Shown: piece after piece, positions 17,598 to 27,412 of the stretch
Numbering within the stretch: the stretch's first letter is position 1
Layout: each line of letters begins with the position of its first letter
Assembly (NCBI GenBank): GCA_046327745.1
Contig: JAXLXV010000008.1
Location: 310,001-374,000, forward strand
Source of the DNA: JABAQJ01 sp046327745
GTDB taxonomy: Bacteria > Gemmatimonadota > Gemmatimonadetes > Gemmatimonadales > Gemmatimonadaceae
DNA length: 64,000 bases
Direction: 5' to 3'
Notes under the pieces: model-generated
What the model was told of the DNA's origin: nothing
Databases searched by the model: none
The model's input: the letters and a program-made list of their open reading frames with translations, nothing else
Program-made: the position numbers and the translations under genes

Positions 17598-18680
17598 ATG
17601 ACGGATTCCGAGCGCCCATTCCCTGACGAAACCCCCATCCCGGCTGAGGACCCATATTGGGAGTCCTTGGGCCGGTTTGCCACGGGGAACGCGGGCAAAG
17701 ACGAAGTGGGTCGCATCCGGGAGCGGCTCGTGGAGAATCCAGCGGACGCGGGTCTGCTGGAGGCCATGGAGCGGGTGCTGCCCCCGATGCCCGACTGGGA
17801 CATCGCCCCCGCGCAGGTCGAGATGGCCCTGCGTCGGGTGAACGAGCGACGGCGCGAAGCTCCCGCGAAGCTCCGCGTTGTTCAAGGAAATACCCGTCGA
17901 GTGCCGCAACGGCGGCGTATTAATGTCGGCATGGTGTCCGGCTTGGCCGCGGCCGCGATTCTGGCCGCAGTCGCGCTTTGGCCCACACAGAACGGCGGAA
18001 ACAGCAAAAATCCCGACACTTCCCGCGTCGTGCAGACGACCGCAGGTCAGCGCGACTCCGTGCGGCTCCCGGACGGAAGTCGAGTGGTTTTGGCGCCGCT
18101 CAGCCGACTGGAATTCGCCGCTGACTATGGACGCCGCAACCGCTTGGTCCGGCTGACCGGCGAAGCCCTTTTCGATGTCCAGCACGACGCCACCCGTCCG
18201 TTCGCCATCACCACGCCTTCAGCTCGTATTGAGGACTTGGGCACTACGTTCACCGTCAGAGATGATGCGAGCGACTCGGTAATCGTGCGGGTTACACACG
18301 GTAGTGTGCGGGTACGCGGACAGCACGACTCCGTCGGCACCGCCACTTTAATGGCCGGCGACGTGGGGGTCCTGCGAGGAGCCTCGGTCGACGTACGGCG
18401 TGGAAGCGTCAGCGCTAAGGACACCAGCTGGGTGCACGGCGAGCTGGCGTTCCGGGATGCCACCATGGACGAGGTTACGGCGCAGATGCACCGATGGTAT
18501 GGCGTCCGGATCCGCGTGGCGGACGAAGTGTTGGAACGTCGGCACGTCACCGCGACGCTGGCGGATGAACCAGTGGATCGTGCCCTGCAAATCATCGCCT
18601 TAGCGTTGGGCGCGGAAGTCGAGCGCACCGGCGACACCGCAGTGGTACGCCTGCCCAAGCAGATATCGTCGACTCGATGA
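17598..18680 (+). CDS. FecR-family anti-sigma factor
   Basis: A 360-aa inner-membrane regulator. The cytoplasmic N-terminus (to about residue 110) would bind the sigma factor. One membrane helix (GMVSGLAAAAILAAVALW, around 112-129) leads to a periplasmic FecR domain (LPDGSRVVLAPLSRLEFA, RLVRLTGEALFDVQHD, FAITTPSARIEDLGTTFTVR) and a DUF4974-like end (FRDATMDEVTAQMHRWYGVRI). It should receive a signal from the N-terminal domain of the receptor encoded next and control the divergent sigma factor. The stop overlaps the receptor start in an ATGA, so the two are translationally coupled. Confidence 0.92.
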   Translation: MTDSERPFPDETPIPAEDPYWESLGRFATGNAGKDEVGRIRERLVENPADAGLLEAMERVLPPMPDWDIAPAQVEMALRRVNERRREAPAKLRVVQGNTRRVPQRRRINVGMVSGLAAAAILAAVALWPTQNGGNSKNPDTSRVVQTTAGQRDSVRLPDGSRVVLAPLSRLEFAADYGRRNRLVRLTGEALFDVQHDATRPFAITTPSARIEDLGTTFTVRDDASDSVIVRVTHGSVRVRGQHDSVGTATLMAGDVGVLRGASVDVRRGSVSAKDTSWVHGELAFRDATMDEVTAQMHRWYGVRIRVADEVLERRHVTATLADEPVDRALQIIALALGAEVERTGDTAVVRLPKQISSTR

Positions 18681-21268
18681 CGGCCAGGTGCCGGTGGAAT
18701 GTTCGTGCCGGCAGGCACGTGGTCGCGGCTCTCATGTTGACTGCCGCGGCTTCGTCGTTGCCGGCACAAAGCAGTTGCAGCGTCGCCCCGGTGTCGCAGC
18801 ATGGTCCGTCCAAGGCCTGGCCGGCGCCACTCGATCGCGTCGTCAGCCTCCGTGGCGGCATGCTGGCACTTCGCGAAGCGCTGGACCGGCTCGCCGCCGT
18901 CTCACGCGTTAGGCTGTCCTACAGCTCCGAAGCCCTTCCCCTGGATCGGCGCGTCTGCGCGACGTATTCGGACACCCCCATGGGTCGGATTCTCTACGAC
19001 CTCTTGGACGGAGTGAGCGTGCAACCCACCATCCTGAGCGCCAATCAGGTGGTGCTGGTTCCGCAAACGGCGCCGCAGCCAGAACGCGTCACGCGCCGAG
19101 TGGGTGAGTTGCCGGTTGGAGTGCTGGATCGAATCGTCGTAACCGGGAGCGCCGCCGGTTCCGAGCAACGTGCCCTCGCCGTGAATGTGGATGTCGTTGG
19201 CGGAGATCGATTGGCGCAGCGTGGCGATGGCTCGCTGGCTCATGTCATGAACGGTGAGGTTCCCGGTATGTGGTCGTGGGAGCCTGCGCCGTCGGCGATG
19301 GCATTGCGCTACGGAAGCATCCGTGGTGCGTCGTCGTTCGGCGTGAACGCGCCAAAGATCTATATCGACGGGATCGAAGTCGCGAATCCCCTGCTGGTCA
19401 CGCAGGTGATGCCGGAAACGATCGAGCGAGTCGAGATCATTCGCGGGCCCCAAGGCGCCGCGCTGTACGGAGCCGACGCGATCAGTGGGGTGGTGAACAT
19501 CATCACCCGCCACGACGGACTGGGCACCTCGCCGTCTCGCCTGCAGATGAGGAGTACCTTCGGCATGGCCGGGAGTGCCTGGGCACCGACCAGTGTGTTG
19601 GCACAAGATCTTGGCGTAGCGTTTCGTGCAGGAACCAACGTGCGTGGAGGCGGGGCGTCGGTCGCCTATCGATCGTTAGGTGCCTTCCTTCCCGAGGCGT
19701 TCAGTCACGACCTGATGGCGAATGCCGATTTCCGGAAGGTGGGCTCACGGAGCACCTTGATCGGCACGGCACGCCTGTTCACGCGGGATGCCGGGACGTC
19801 ATCGCCGCTGCTGCGCGACCTGGTCATGACCGGACCGCCGGCCGGTGGGATGGGGATGTCGCACGACGTCGCTACGCGCACCGGCACGATCGGCGTCCCA
19901 GGGTCAACACCGAGTTTTGACGCCGACAGCGGCATTGCGCAGAAGGTGCGTGAGTACACGCTAGGTGTGACCGGGCGATTTGCGCCGAACGAAAAATGGA
20001 CTCACACGCTGGTTGCTGGTGTTGACGGCTTCGCTCTCACCGGTGATGCCACACAGTCCGCCTTGCTATTGTCGGCGACGGACTCCGCATTACACGACGC
20101 GCGCGGCGAGACGGCGCGCGCCACGCTCCGAGCCAGCTCGGTCGGCCAGTTCACCTGGGGTCCGCACATTTCGCACGCGCTGACCTTTGCGCTCGAGCAA
20201 ACGATCACCCGGCAAGAGACGGCGGCGCAGGAATTCGTGTACGTGCCGCGCACCACACCGGGGCGCGATTCGCTGTTGCACGTGCGCGCGATTGACTGGC
20301 GACGGACCAGCGGTGCCGTCGCACAGCTGAATTCCGCGCTCGGCCGTACGTTGTACCTCACGGCCGGTCTTCGCTTCGAAGGAAGTGGCGGTCAGTTCGG
20401 CGAGAGCCGTCTGGATGCCCTGCCCATGCTGGGACTGGCCGCCGTGAAAGAGGCCGGCCCTATGTCGTTCAAGCTGCGAACGGCGTACGGGAAGGGCATT
20501 CGTGTGCCGCAGCTGTCGACGCGAGAGCGTGCACTCTTTGCCCTTGGCCGCTTGGCTCTCCCGTACGAACTCCCACCAGAGACGCAGTCGGGGATCGAGT
20601 TCGGTTTTGATGCGTCGCTAGCGCGCCTGCTCTCCTTCCACGTGACGCGGTTCGACCAGCGCGCCACTGGTTTGCTGCAGATCGTGGGTATCGCCCCCAC
20701 CACCACCGACGGCGCTCCGACGAACCAATTTCGCGCACGACCGTCGTACGCCCTGCAGAACGTCGGGAGCATTGCCAACAAGGGATGGGAGATGTCCCTG
20801 CAGGCGTCGCGTGGCCCACTGGTCCTCGGCAGCGCCTTGAGCCTGACGGACAGTCGCGTGTTGAGGCTGGCGGACGGGTACATGGGCGACTTGCGGCCGG
20901 GCGACCGGACGCTGGAGGTACCGGCCCGCACGCTCAGCTTGAGTGCTTCATGGAATGAGCCACACTGGTACGCCACCTTCGGGGTCTCTCGTGCCTCGGA
21001 CTGGGTGAACTACGACCGGCTCTCGCTGGCGCAGGCGTTCGCCAATGGCGGCGCCGACGACCATCCGATGGGCGGCGCGTTGCGAGACTACTGGCTCAAC
21101 TACGCCGGTGTCACCCGCGTCCGCGTGTCGTTCTCGCGCGACGTCTTCCGCTCGCTCTCCCTGCTCGCGACCGGTGACAATCTGCTCAACTATCAGCGGG
21201 GAGAGCCCGACAACATCACGATCGTGCCCGGGCGAACGATCAGCGCGGGACTGCGCGTCCGATTCTGA
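18677..21268 (+). CDS. TonB-dependent transducer with STN domain (FecA-like)
   Basis: An 863-aa outer-membrane receptor. A signal peptide (HVVAALMLTAAASSLPAQ) is followed by an STN (secretin/TonB N-terminal) signalling domain at about 55-130 (LREALDRLAAVSRVRLSYSS), then a plug domain from about 150 (IVVTGSAAG, YIDGIEVANP, IERVEIIRGPQGAALYGADA) and a 22-strand-type barrel that ends in the terminal Phe required for outer-membrane assembly (GLRVRF). With the FecR and ECF genes beside it this forms a cell-surface signalling system. Iron-siderophore uptake is the usual role, but nothing nearby names the ligand, and carbohydrate or cobalamin uptake are alternatives. Confidence 0.92.
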   Translation: MTARCRWNVRAGRHVVAALMLTAAASSLPAQSSCSVAPVSQHGPSKAWPAPLDRVVSLRGGMLALREALDRLAAVSRVRLSYSSEALPLDRRVCATYSDTPMGRILYDLLDGVSVQPTILSANQVVLVPQTAPQPERVTRRVGELPVGVLDRIVVTGSAAGSEQRALAVNVDVVGGDRLAQRGDGSLAHVMNGEVPGMWSWEPAPSAMALRYGSIRGASSFGVNAPKIYIDGIEVANPLLVTQVMPETIERVEIIRGPQGAALYGADAISGVVNIITRHDGLGTSPSRLQMRSTFGMAGSAWAPTSVLAQDLGVAFRAGTNVRGGGASVAYRSLGAFLPEAFSHDLMANADFRKVGSRSTLIGTARLFTRDAGTSSPLLRDLVMTGPPAGGMGMSHDVATRTGTIGVPGSTPSFDADSGIAQKVREYTLGVTGRFAPNEKWTHTLVAGVDGFALTGDATQSALLLSATDSALHDARGETARATLRASSVGQFTWGPHISHALTFALEQTITRQETAAQEFVYVPRTTPGRDSLLHVRAIDWRRTSGAVAQLNSALGRTLYLTAGLRFEGSGGQFGESRLDALPMLGLAAVKEAGPMSFKLRTAYGKGIRVPQLSTRERALFALGRLALPYELPPETQSGIEFGFDASLARLLSFHVTRFDQRATGLLQIVGIAPTTTDGAPTNQFRARPSYALQNVGSIANKGWEMSLQASRGPLVLGSALSLTDSRVLRLADGYMGDLRPGDRTLEVPARTLSLSASWNEPHWYATFGVSRASDWVNYDRLSLAQAFANGGADDHPMGGALRDYWLNYAGVTRVRVSFSRDVFRSLSLLATGDNLLNYQRGEPDNITIVPGRTISAGLRVRF

Positions 21269-21454
21269 ACCGGGTTTCCGACCGGTCCTAGCGCCAGGGG
21301 CGCGTGTCGCCGCCTCTCCTGCGATTTGCGATACGCGTTGCCAACCTCTCCCTAGCATCTGCGGGGGCAAGCACGAAATTCGAAGGGTCGGAGTGCAGCC
21401 GCCGTTGACGGACTCCGAACTTCTCCCATTCCAGCCACTGTGCCGACTGACCTC

Positions 21455-22654
21455 ATGACGACACTCAGTACGCCCGACGCTGCGCGGTGGAGCCACCGCG
21501 CCGCCCAACTGGCCAGCGAGGGAGCGTTAGATGTCATGCGACGCGCCCAAGAACTGGAGCGTCAAGGTCGCTCCATCATTCACCTGGAGCTGGGCGCCCC
21601 GGATGTCTCGGCGGCTCCTCACATCACGGACGCCGCCATTCGCGCCCTGCAGGCCGGTGATGCGCGCTACGTTGCGCCTGCCGGCATCCCGGAGTTGCGC
21701 GAAGCGATTGCCGCCGACGTGCGGTCACGAGGTGTGGCGTGCGCCGCCGAACAAGTGCTGGTGACGCCGAGTGCAAAGACAGCAGTTTTCTATGCGCTGT
21801 TGGCAACCGTCGATGAAGGGTGCGAGGTCTTGGTCCCTGATCCCGGGTTTCCCATTTATCCCTCGGCGGCTCGCTTTGCCGGCGGCATCCCGGTTGGATA
21901 TGGCGTGGACCAGAACAACGCCCCAGATGTCGACGATATCGCTCGGCGCATAACGAGTCGCACGCGTGTCCTGGCACTCAATGCACCGAACAACCCGACG
22001 GGTGGGTCACTGGACGCTGCCCAGACGGCACGATTGGCCGAACTCGTTGCGCAGCACGACCTGCTGGTCATCACCGACGACATTTATTCACGCCTGGTTT
22101 TCGACGGGGTGCGAACACCGTCGATTGCCGCGCACGAGGGCGCTCGCGAGCGCACGCTGATCGTGGACGGGTTCTCCAAGACGTATGCGATGACCGGTTA
22201 CCGGCTGGGGTACCTGGTCGTGCCTCAGCACTTCGTGTCCATCATGACCACGCTGGTGATCAACGGTCATACGTGTGTGGCGCCGTTCATTCAGCGGGCC
22301 GGTGTGGCCGCGCTCACTGGACCGCAGGAGGCCGTAACGGCGCAGGTCAGCGCGTACCGCGCACGTCGCGACGTCGTCGTGCGTGGATTGAACGCCCTGC
22401 CCGGCGTGCGCTGCGCGACACCCGCGGGGGCATTCTACGCGTTTCCGGACTTTCGGGAACTCCTTGCCCCGCGCGGACTATCGTCAGCTCAACTCGCGTC
22501 ACGCATCCTTGAAGATCAGGGCGTGGCCGTGATTGACGGCGCGGCGTTTGGCCCACGCGGCGAAGGCTTTCTTCGACTCTCCTTCGCGTCGGCGCAGGCG
22601 GACCTGGACGATGCGCTCCGGCGCATCGGCGACGCTGTACGCGCCCTTAGCTGA
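21455..22654 (+). CDS. Class I/II pyridoxal-phosphate aminotransferase (AspC-like)
   Basis: A 399-aa fold-type I aminotransferase of the aspartate/alanine aminotransferase group. The PLP lysine is K242 in DGFSKTYAMTGYRLGY; the conserved NAPNNPTGG and DDIYSRLVF segments place the Asn and Asp/Tyr cofactor contacts, and the C-terminal LRLSFA holds the substrate carboxylate-binding Arg. It transfers amino groups between amino acids and 2-oxo acids; side-chain specificity cannot be read from sequence. A GTG at 21440 would add five residues. It is monocistronic and converges with the DUF5916 gene, 63 bp away. Confidence 0.92.
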   Translation: MTTLSTPDAARWSHRAAQLASEGALDVMRRAQELERQGRSIIHLELGAPDVSAAPHITDAAIRALQAGDARYVAPAGIPELREAIAADVRSRGVACAAEQVLVTPSAKTAVFYALLATVDEGCEVLVPDPGFPIYPSAARFAGGIPVGYGVDQNNAPDVDDIARRITSRTRVLALNAPNNPTGGSLDAAQTARLAELVAQHDLLVITDDIYSRLVFDGVRTPSIAAHEGARERTLIVDGFSKTYAMTGYRLGYLVVPQHFVSIMTTLVINGHTCVAPFIQRAGVAALTGPQEAVTAQVSAYRARRDVVVRGLNALPGVRCATPAGAFYAFPDFRELLAPRGLSSAQLASRILEDQGVAVIDGAAFGPRGEGFLRLSFASAQADLDDALRRIGDAVRALS

Positions 22655-22717
22655 ACGCGACCGGCACGGTTCGCGGGTGTGGCTCGTTAGGCTCCCCCGC
22701 GGGCGCTTACCGGCGCC

Positions 22718-24964
22718 CTACTGGCCGGTCCCGATCTGCTTGGAGAACTTGACCACGACTGAGCGTGACTGGGGGCGCACCCAGTTAAAGAACCCGTCGG
22801 CCTCGCGCCCATCGTTGAACACCACAAACAAGCCCGTGCCCGCGGTGTTCAACCATCCGAAACGCGCATTCGCGGTCCACACGCGCGCCTGATTGTTGTA
22901 CTGTACGAGCGACTGCAGGAAGATCTTCGGCGTGAAGAAGTATCCGACGCGCGCGCCAACCAGCTTTCTCACAAAGTCGCCTTGGTCCAGCTTCACGTCG
23001 TTGTAGTCCAGCAACAGGGACGTGGTCAGGGTGGCGTTCGGCCGGAAGGTCAGGTTGATGTTGCCGCCGTTACGGCTGCCGTTGTAGAACGGGCCAAAGT
23101 CGCCGCGAAGCACGAATGAGACCGGGGCGGACGGATTCGTCGACCAGTCCAGGCCGATGCCGGTAAAGTCGTAGCTGCCCACCGGCAGCGTCACATTCGG
23201 CGCGATCTCGAACGGTTGTTGCAATCCCTCGTGGTAGATGTTCAGCTCCGGACCAAATCGCCCGCCGTCGTTGAACTCCACCTCCGTCAGGTCAACATGC
23301 ACCTGACCGCTCTGGTAAAAACCCTGGCGATCATAGTAGCCGCGCCAGTTGACATGCGGATTCCAGACGTGCACGTGCTTCCAGTTCGGATTCCGCACAA
23401 ATCGCATGAGCGAAGGTTCGTAGTATTGATAGCCGCCCGCTCGGTTGAGGAATCCGACTTCCGGGTTGAAGTCGCTGCCGACTTCGACGTACCGCAGTCC
23501 GTTGTTCCACTTTGACGTCGAGTACCCAAGGCGCACACTTCCGGCCAGGTCGTTGCCGGTTCGTCCCGGCGTCTCTGACTTAGCGCCCCACCAGTCCACG
23601 GTCCATGCATCGCCAACGCCTACGCGACCGTCGGCGGCGTAGACGCGATTGTGGTCACCGCTTGAGTCGGTCGACATGCGTTGCACCGCCAGCACTCCGA
23701 TGCGCGATCGCCGCGACAATTCCCTGGAGACGCGTCCGACGGAGAAGGAGTTACCGTTAGGCGTCGTGGCGGTGGCATCGGTGAAGATCTGCAGCAGGCC
23801 GACCGTCGTGCCGCCGACGCGACCGGTAATTCGTCCACCGCCCTGGATCGGCACCGGGTTCCCCAAGGTGTCGATGCCGATGCGGCGGCTGAAGAACAGC
23901 TCCACGGCCTGTGGCGTACCAGCCGAAAATGTCCCCGCATTCTCCAGGAAGAAGGGGCGCTTCTCGGGAAAGAACAGCGGAAAGCGCGTGAGATTCGTCC
24001 GCTGCTCGTCCACTTCGACCTGTGCAAAGTCGGTGTTATAAGTCAGGTCCAGCGTCAGGCTGGGCGTCAGGCCGTACTTCGCATCGGCTCCCCAATCGCC
24101 CGTGTGGTCAAACTTTGACGATGTCGTGAAGTCGCGAGACGTCGAACCCAGGACGTACGGTGTCACGGTCGCCACGCGGCGCACCGGAACTTGCAACCCC
24201 TGCAGGGTGCCGGCCCGCGACAGACGGTACAGGTTGAACTGCCGAGGAATGGGCGACCAGAAGGACTCCTCGTTCTTGCGCCGGATGTTGCGCGCCAGGT
24301 TCAACCCCCACGCCTGCGAGGCTCCGCCGCCGTAGCGCAGCGTGGAGAAGGGAATCCGGAACTCCGCGTACCAGCCTAACGAATCCTGGGAGGTCATCAC
24401 CTTCCAGCTACCATCCCAGTTCAGGTTGAATCCACCCATGGAACCGGACTGGGCACGCGTCTGGCCCGACTGAAAGACGCCACCGCCCTCACCCTCTTTC
24501 ACGACCTGAGCGTCGTACTCTACCCCTGCAGGCGTGGTCGCGAAGACAAAGCCGTTCTGCCGATCCAGATAGGTGTCCAGGATGAACCCGAAGTAGTCGC
24601 TGTTGGCGATCGTGCCGTCGCGCAGCTTCTCTCCCGGCACGATGCCACTCGGCTCACGGTCGTACAGCCATGCGGCCACATACAAGGCTTCGTTGTCCAT
24701 GAGGATGCGCACTTCCGTCCGCTCACTGACGGGCTGCCCCTCCGCTGGTTCGCGCTGTACAAAGCCAGCGAACGGCTTGGCGTCTTTCCAAGCGTCGTCG
24801 TCCAGTCGCCCATCGATGACGGGGGAGGTCGTCACGCGCTTGGCGTCGCCCACGCGAACTCGGGTGGCCTCCATCGGTCCGCCCTGAGCCATGAGCGGGG
24901 GACTGGCCAAGACGGTCACGAAACCAAAGACGCCAACAGAAAAGGCACGAGTTCGCGAAGTCAT
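22718..24964 (-). CDS. DUF5916 outer-membrane protein with CBM9-like N-terminus
   Basis: A 748-aa exported protein. Signal peptide: TRAFSVGVFGFVTVLASPPLMAQ. Residues about 40-200 form a CBM9-like module (PVIDGRLDDDAWKDAKP, LYVAAWLYDREP, YFGFILDTYLDRQNGFVFA). The rest matches DUF5916, a large beta-barrel-like region (FPEKRPFFLENAGTF is the family's clearest motif) ending in alternating strands. It probably acts at the outer membrane in handling glycans or peptides; no activity has been shown for the family that I can cite. The start could also be 24979. It shares a divergent upstream region with the efflux operon. Confidence 0.85.
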   Translation of the reverse strand: MTSRTRAFSVGVFGFVTVLASPPLMAQGGPMEATRVRVGDAKRVTTSPVIDGRLDDDAWKDAKPFAGFVQREPAEGQPVSERTEVRILMDNEALYVAAWLYDREPSGIVPGEKLRDGTIANSDYFGFILDTYLDRQNGFVFATTPAGVEYDAQVVKEGEGGGVFQSGQTRAQSGSMGGFNLNWDGSWKVMTSQDSLGWYAEFRIPFSTLRYGGGASQAWGLNLARNIRRKNEESFWSPIPRQFNLYRLSRAGTLQGLQVPVRRVATVTPYVLGSTSRDFTTSSKFDHTGDWGADAKYGLTPSLTLDLTYNTDFAQVEVDEQRTNLTRFPLFFPEKRPFFLENAGTFSAGTPQAVELFFSRRIGIDTLGNPVPIQGGGRITGRVGGTTVGLLQIFTDATATTPNGNSFSVGRVSRELSRRSRIGVLAVQRMSTDSSGDHNRVYAADGRVGVGDAWTVDWWGAKSETPGRTGNDLAGSVRLGYSTSKWNNGLRYVEVGSDFNPEVGFLNRAGGYQYYEPSLMRFVRNPNWKHVHVWNPHVNWRGYYDRQGFYQSGQVHVDLTEVEFNDGGRFGPELNIYHEGLQQPFEIAPNVTLPVGSYDFTGIGLDWSTNPSAPVSFVLRGDFGPFYNGSRNGGNINLTFRPNATLTTSLLLDYNDVKLDQGDFVRKLVGARVGYFFTPKIFLQSLVQYNNQARVWTANARFGWLNTAGTGLFVVFNDGREADGFFNWVRPQSRSVVVKFSKQIGTGQ

Positions 24965-25321
24965 TGCGGTGCGACGCATTGCGAGAGGTGCAAGGGCGGG
25001 GGGAGGCCGGCAACAATCGGGCTCGGCGCGGGCGACCATAATCTGCCGGATGAGGCGGCTGGACGGAACTGATGTAATACCGACCAGCGCGACCAGTTTC
25101 GCACGCCGCAATCCCGCACGGGTTCGTGAGGGCCACACTGGCGTACCTGCCCAACGCTCCCCGACATCGAGCGACCCGGAGTTCTACTGCGTTCAGGGTA
25201 TACGAGGCATGGAGTGCCGGCTGGCTCGCGCACCTAACTAATCGGGCTCGGCAGCGTCCAACCCGGCAGTCGTTTCCGTGGTCGTGCCATTGGCCGCGCG
25301 GTCCTTTTTCAAGAGTCGCAG
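24965..25321. other. Non-coding region between DUF5916 and efflux operon
   Basis: About 357 bp with no convincing gene. The DUF5916 frame stays open to 25138 but that extension has no signal peptide logic and unusual composition. It must contain the promoters of both divergent units. A GTTAGG-type motif (CCTAAC) lies at 25233. I see no inverted repeat strong enough to call an operator. Confidence 0.5.
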
Positions 25322-26644
25322 ATGCAAAGATCTACCGTCATCGCCAGTGTCGCGGTTGTCGTCGCGGCCGGTGCCGGCTTGTGGTTCTTCAGCCGGGCCG
25401 ACGCCAGTGACCTAACGAGTTTTCGCTTTGTAGAGGTCGACAAGGGAGATATCCAGGCCACGGTCGCCGCCACGGGCAAGTTGCGGGCGGTCACCACGGT
25501 GCAGGTCGGAACGCAGGTGTCGGGACAGGTCGCCGGCATCTACGTCGACTTCAACGATCGCGTGAAGAAGGGTCAACTCATCGCGCGCATCGACCCCACC
25601 CTGCTCGAACAGGCCGTGCGCGACGCCGAAGCAACGGTGGAACGTTCGAACGCCGAGCTGGCCAACGCGCAGCGCGCCTTTGATCGAAACAAGCAGCTGT
25701 ACGAGCGCAAGGTCCTGACAGAGAGCGAGTATTCCACCACGCAGTATCAGCTGGCCGTCGCCCAAGCCAACCTGAAATCGGCGCAGGTGAACATGGACCG
25801 GGCTCGGCGCAATCTGGCGTATACCAGCATCTATGCGCCTATCGATGGGATTGTCGTGGAGCGAAATGTGGACGTTGGCCAGACGGTCGCGGCGTCGTTG
25901 TCCGCTCCGCAACTCTTCCTGATTGCGAATGACCTGAGCGAGATGTGGATCCTCGCCTCGGTCGATGAGAGTGACATCGGGACCATCGTCGAAGGGCAGC
26001 CGGTGCGTTTCACGGTGCAGGCCTATCCCAGCCGCACATTCACGGGCACGGTGCGACAAGTACGGTTGCAGTCGGCGGTCACGGAGAACGTGGTGAACTA
26101 CACCGTGGTCATCGACGTGAAGAACACCGACGGCAAGCTCCTCCCAGGCATGACCGCCACGGTGGATTTCCTCGTGGGCTCGGCGACGGATGTTCTTCGC
26201 GTACCCAACGCGGCCCTGCGCTTCCGCCCCACGGCGGACCAGATCGCCAAGCTGGGCGACAGCGCGGCCGTCCAGGCAAGCAGTCGGCGCAACCGTGACA
26301 GCACCGCCGCGGGCACGCCTAACGACACTACGCGACGCCGATCCAACGGTGATGCCACCGGGCGCGCTGCAGCCGGTTCAGCGAACGGCGCGGCCGCCAG
26401 TGGTGTGCGCGCGGGACGCGTCGGTTCGTCGGCCACTCTCTGGTATATCGACGCCGCTGGCAAATTGACGCCGATCCGGGTCCACACCGGCGTTACGGAC
26501 GGCAAGGTGACGGAGGTGCGCGGCACGGATCTCAAGGTTGGACTGAAGGTCGTCTCCGGCATTGTGCTGAGTGCACCAACATCCACCAGTCCCTTCCAGC
26601 AGACCACCACACCGGGTGGGCCTGGCGGGCCGCCGCGCTTCTAG
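25322..26644 (+). CDS. MacA-like periplasmic adaptor of tripartite efflux pump
   Basis: A 440-aa membrane-fusion protein. It has an N-terminal anchor helix (VIASVAVVVAAGAGLWFF), a biotinyl-lipoyl-like domain (VGTQVSGQVAGIYVDFNDRV, YAPIDGIVVERNVDVGQTV), a coiled-coil hairpin between them (about residues 90-160, rich in Ala, Gln and Arg) and beta-barrel domains (LPGMTATVDFLVG). A low-complexity stretch rich in Ser, Arg, Ala and Gly at about 315-365 is an insertion relative to ordinary MacA. It links the MacB-type ABC transporter encoded next with the TolC-like channel. Confidence 0.92.
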   Translation: MQRSTVIASVAVVVAAGAGLWFFSRADASDLTSFRFVEVDKGDIQATVAATGKLRAVTTVQVGTQVSGQVAGIYVDFNDRVKKGQLIARIDPTLLEQAVRDAEATVERSNAELANAQRAFDRNKQLYERKVLTESEYSTTQYQLAVAQANLKSAQVNMDRARRNLAYTSIYAPIDGIVVERNVDVGQTVAASLSAPQLFLIANDLSEMWILASVDESDIGTIVEGQPVRFTVQAYPSRTFTGTVRQVRLQSAVTENVVNYTVVIDVKNTDGKLLPGMTATVDFLVGSATDVLRVPNAALRFRPTADQIAKLGDSAAVQASSRRNRDSTAAGTPNDTTRRRSNGDATGRAAAGSANGAAASGVRAGRVGSSATLWYIDAAGKLTPIRVHTGVTDGKVTEVRGTDLKVGLKVVSGIVLSAPTSTSPFQQTTTPGGPGGPPRF

Positions 26645-26653
26645 GGGGCCTCC

Positions 26654-27412
26654 ATGAGCGAGCACGCCGTCATTCGCACAGAAGCCTTGACGCGAATCTA
26701 CGACGCGGGTCGAAACCCGGTGCACGCCCTGCGCGCGGTGAACCTGACGATTGAGCAGGGAGAGATGGTGGCCATCATGGGCGCGTCCGGCTCGGGAAAG
26801 TCCACGCTCATGAACCTCCTCGGCTGCCTAGATACCGCAACGTCAGGGAGCTATTGGCTGGACGGGGTACGTGTGGATGGCATGGGAAAGAACGAGCGTG
26901 CCGACATCCGGAACCGCAAGATCGGCTTCGTCTTTCAAGGGTTTAACCTGCTCTCCCGAACGTCGGCTCTCGACAACGTTGAGCTGCCGTTGCTGTACGA
27001 TCGATCGGGACGATCCATAGACACGCGCGCCATGGCCGTGCAGGCGCTAGCGCGCGTGGGTCTCGCCGAGCGTGCGGAACATCATCCGAGTGAACTCTCC
27101 GGTGGCCAGCAGCAACGCGTGGCCATTGCCCGGGCGCTCGTGACGCAGCCCGCGCTCGTGCTTGCCGACGAACCGACGGGCAACCTGGACAGTCGCACCT
27201 CGGTTGAGGTGATGGCGCTCTTTCAAGAGCTGAATGCGCAGGGAATCACGATCATCATGGTGACGCACGAGCGTGACATTGCGGACTACTGCAAGCGAGT
27301 CGTGGAAATGCGAGACGGCCGCATTGTCCGTGACGAGCCCATCGTCGGCCGGCACATCGCGACCGCGGACTTGCAACAAATGAACGCTGTTGCCGTGGAG
27401 GAACCTGTATGA
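26654..27412 (+). CDS. MacB-type ABC ATPase (LolD/FtsE group)
   Basis: The 252-aa ATPase of a type VII ABC transporter. Walker A (GASGSGKST) is at about 45-53, the signature LSGGQQQRVAIARAL near 150, Walker B VLADEPTGNLDS near 172 and the switch His in THERD. In E. coli MacB this domain is fused to the permease; here ATPase and permease are separate genes, as in many soil bacteria. The start overlaps nothing upstream (9-bp gap) but its stop overlaps the permease start in an ATGA. Confidence 0.94.
   Translation: MSEHAVIRTEALTRIYDAGRNPVHALRAVNLTIEQGEMVAIMGASGSGKSTLMNLLGCLDTATSGSYWLDGVRVDGMGKNERADIRNRKIGFVFQGFNLLSRTSALDNVELPLLYDRSGRSIDTRAMAVQALARVGLAERAEHHPSELSGGQQQRVAIARALVTQPALVLADEPTGNLDSRTSVEVMALFQELNAQGITIIMVTHERDIADYCKRVVEMRDGRIVRDEPIVGRHIATADLQQMNAVAVEEPV

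Noticed and set aside
18677..21268. Naming the receptor as a ferric citrate transporter
   Set aside because: The STN domain and FecR partner show the signalling type only; the ligand-binding loops and neighbourhood give no evidence for citrate or iron.
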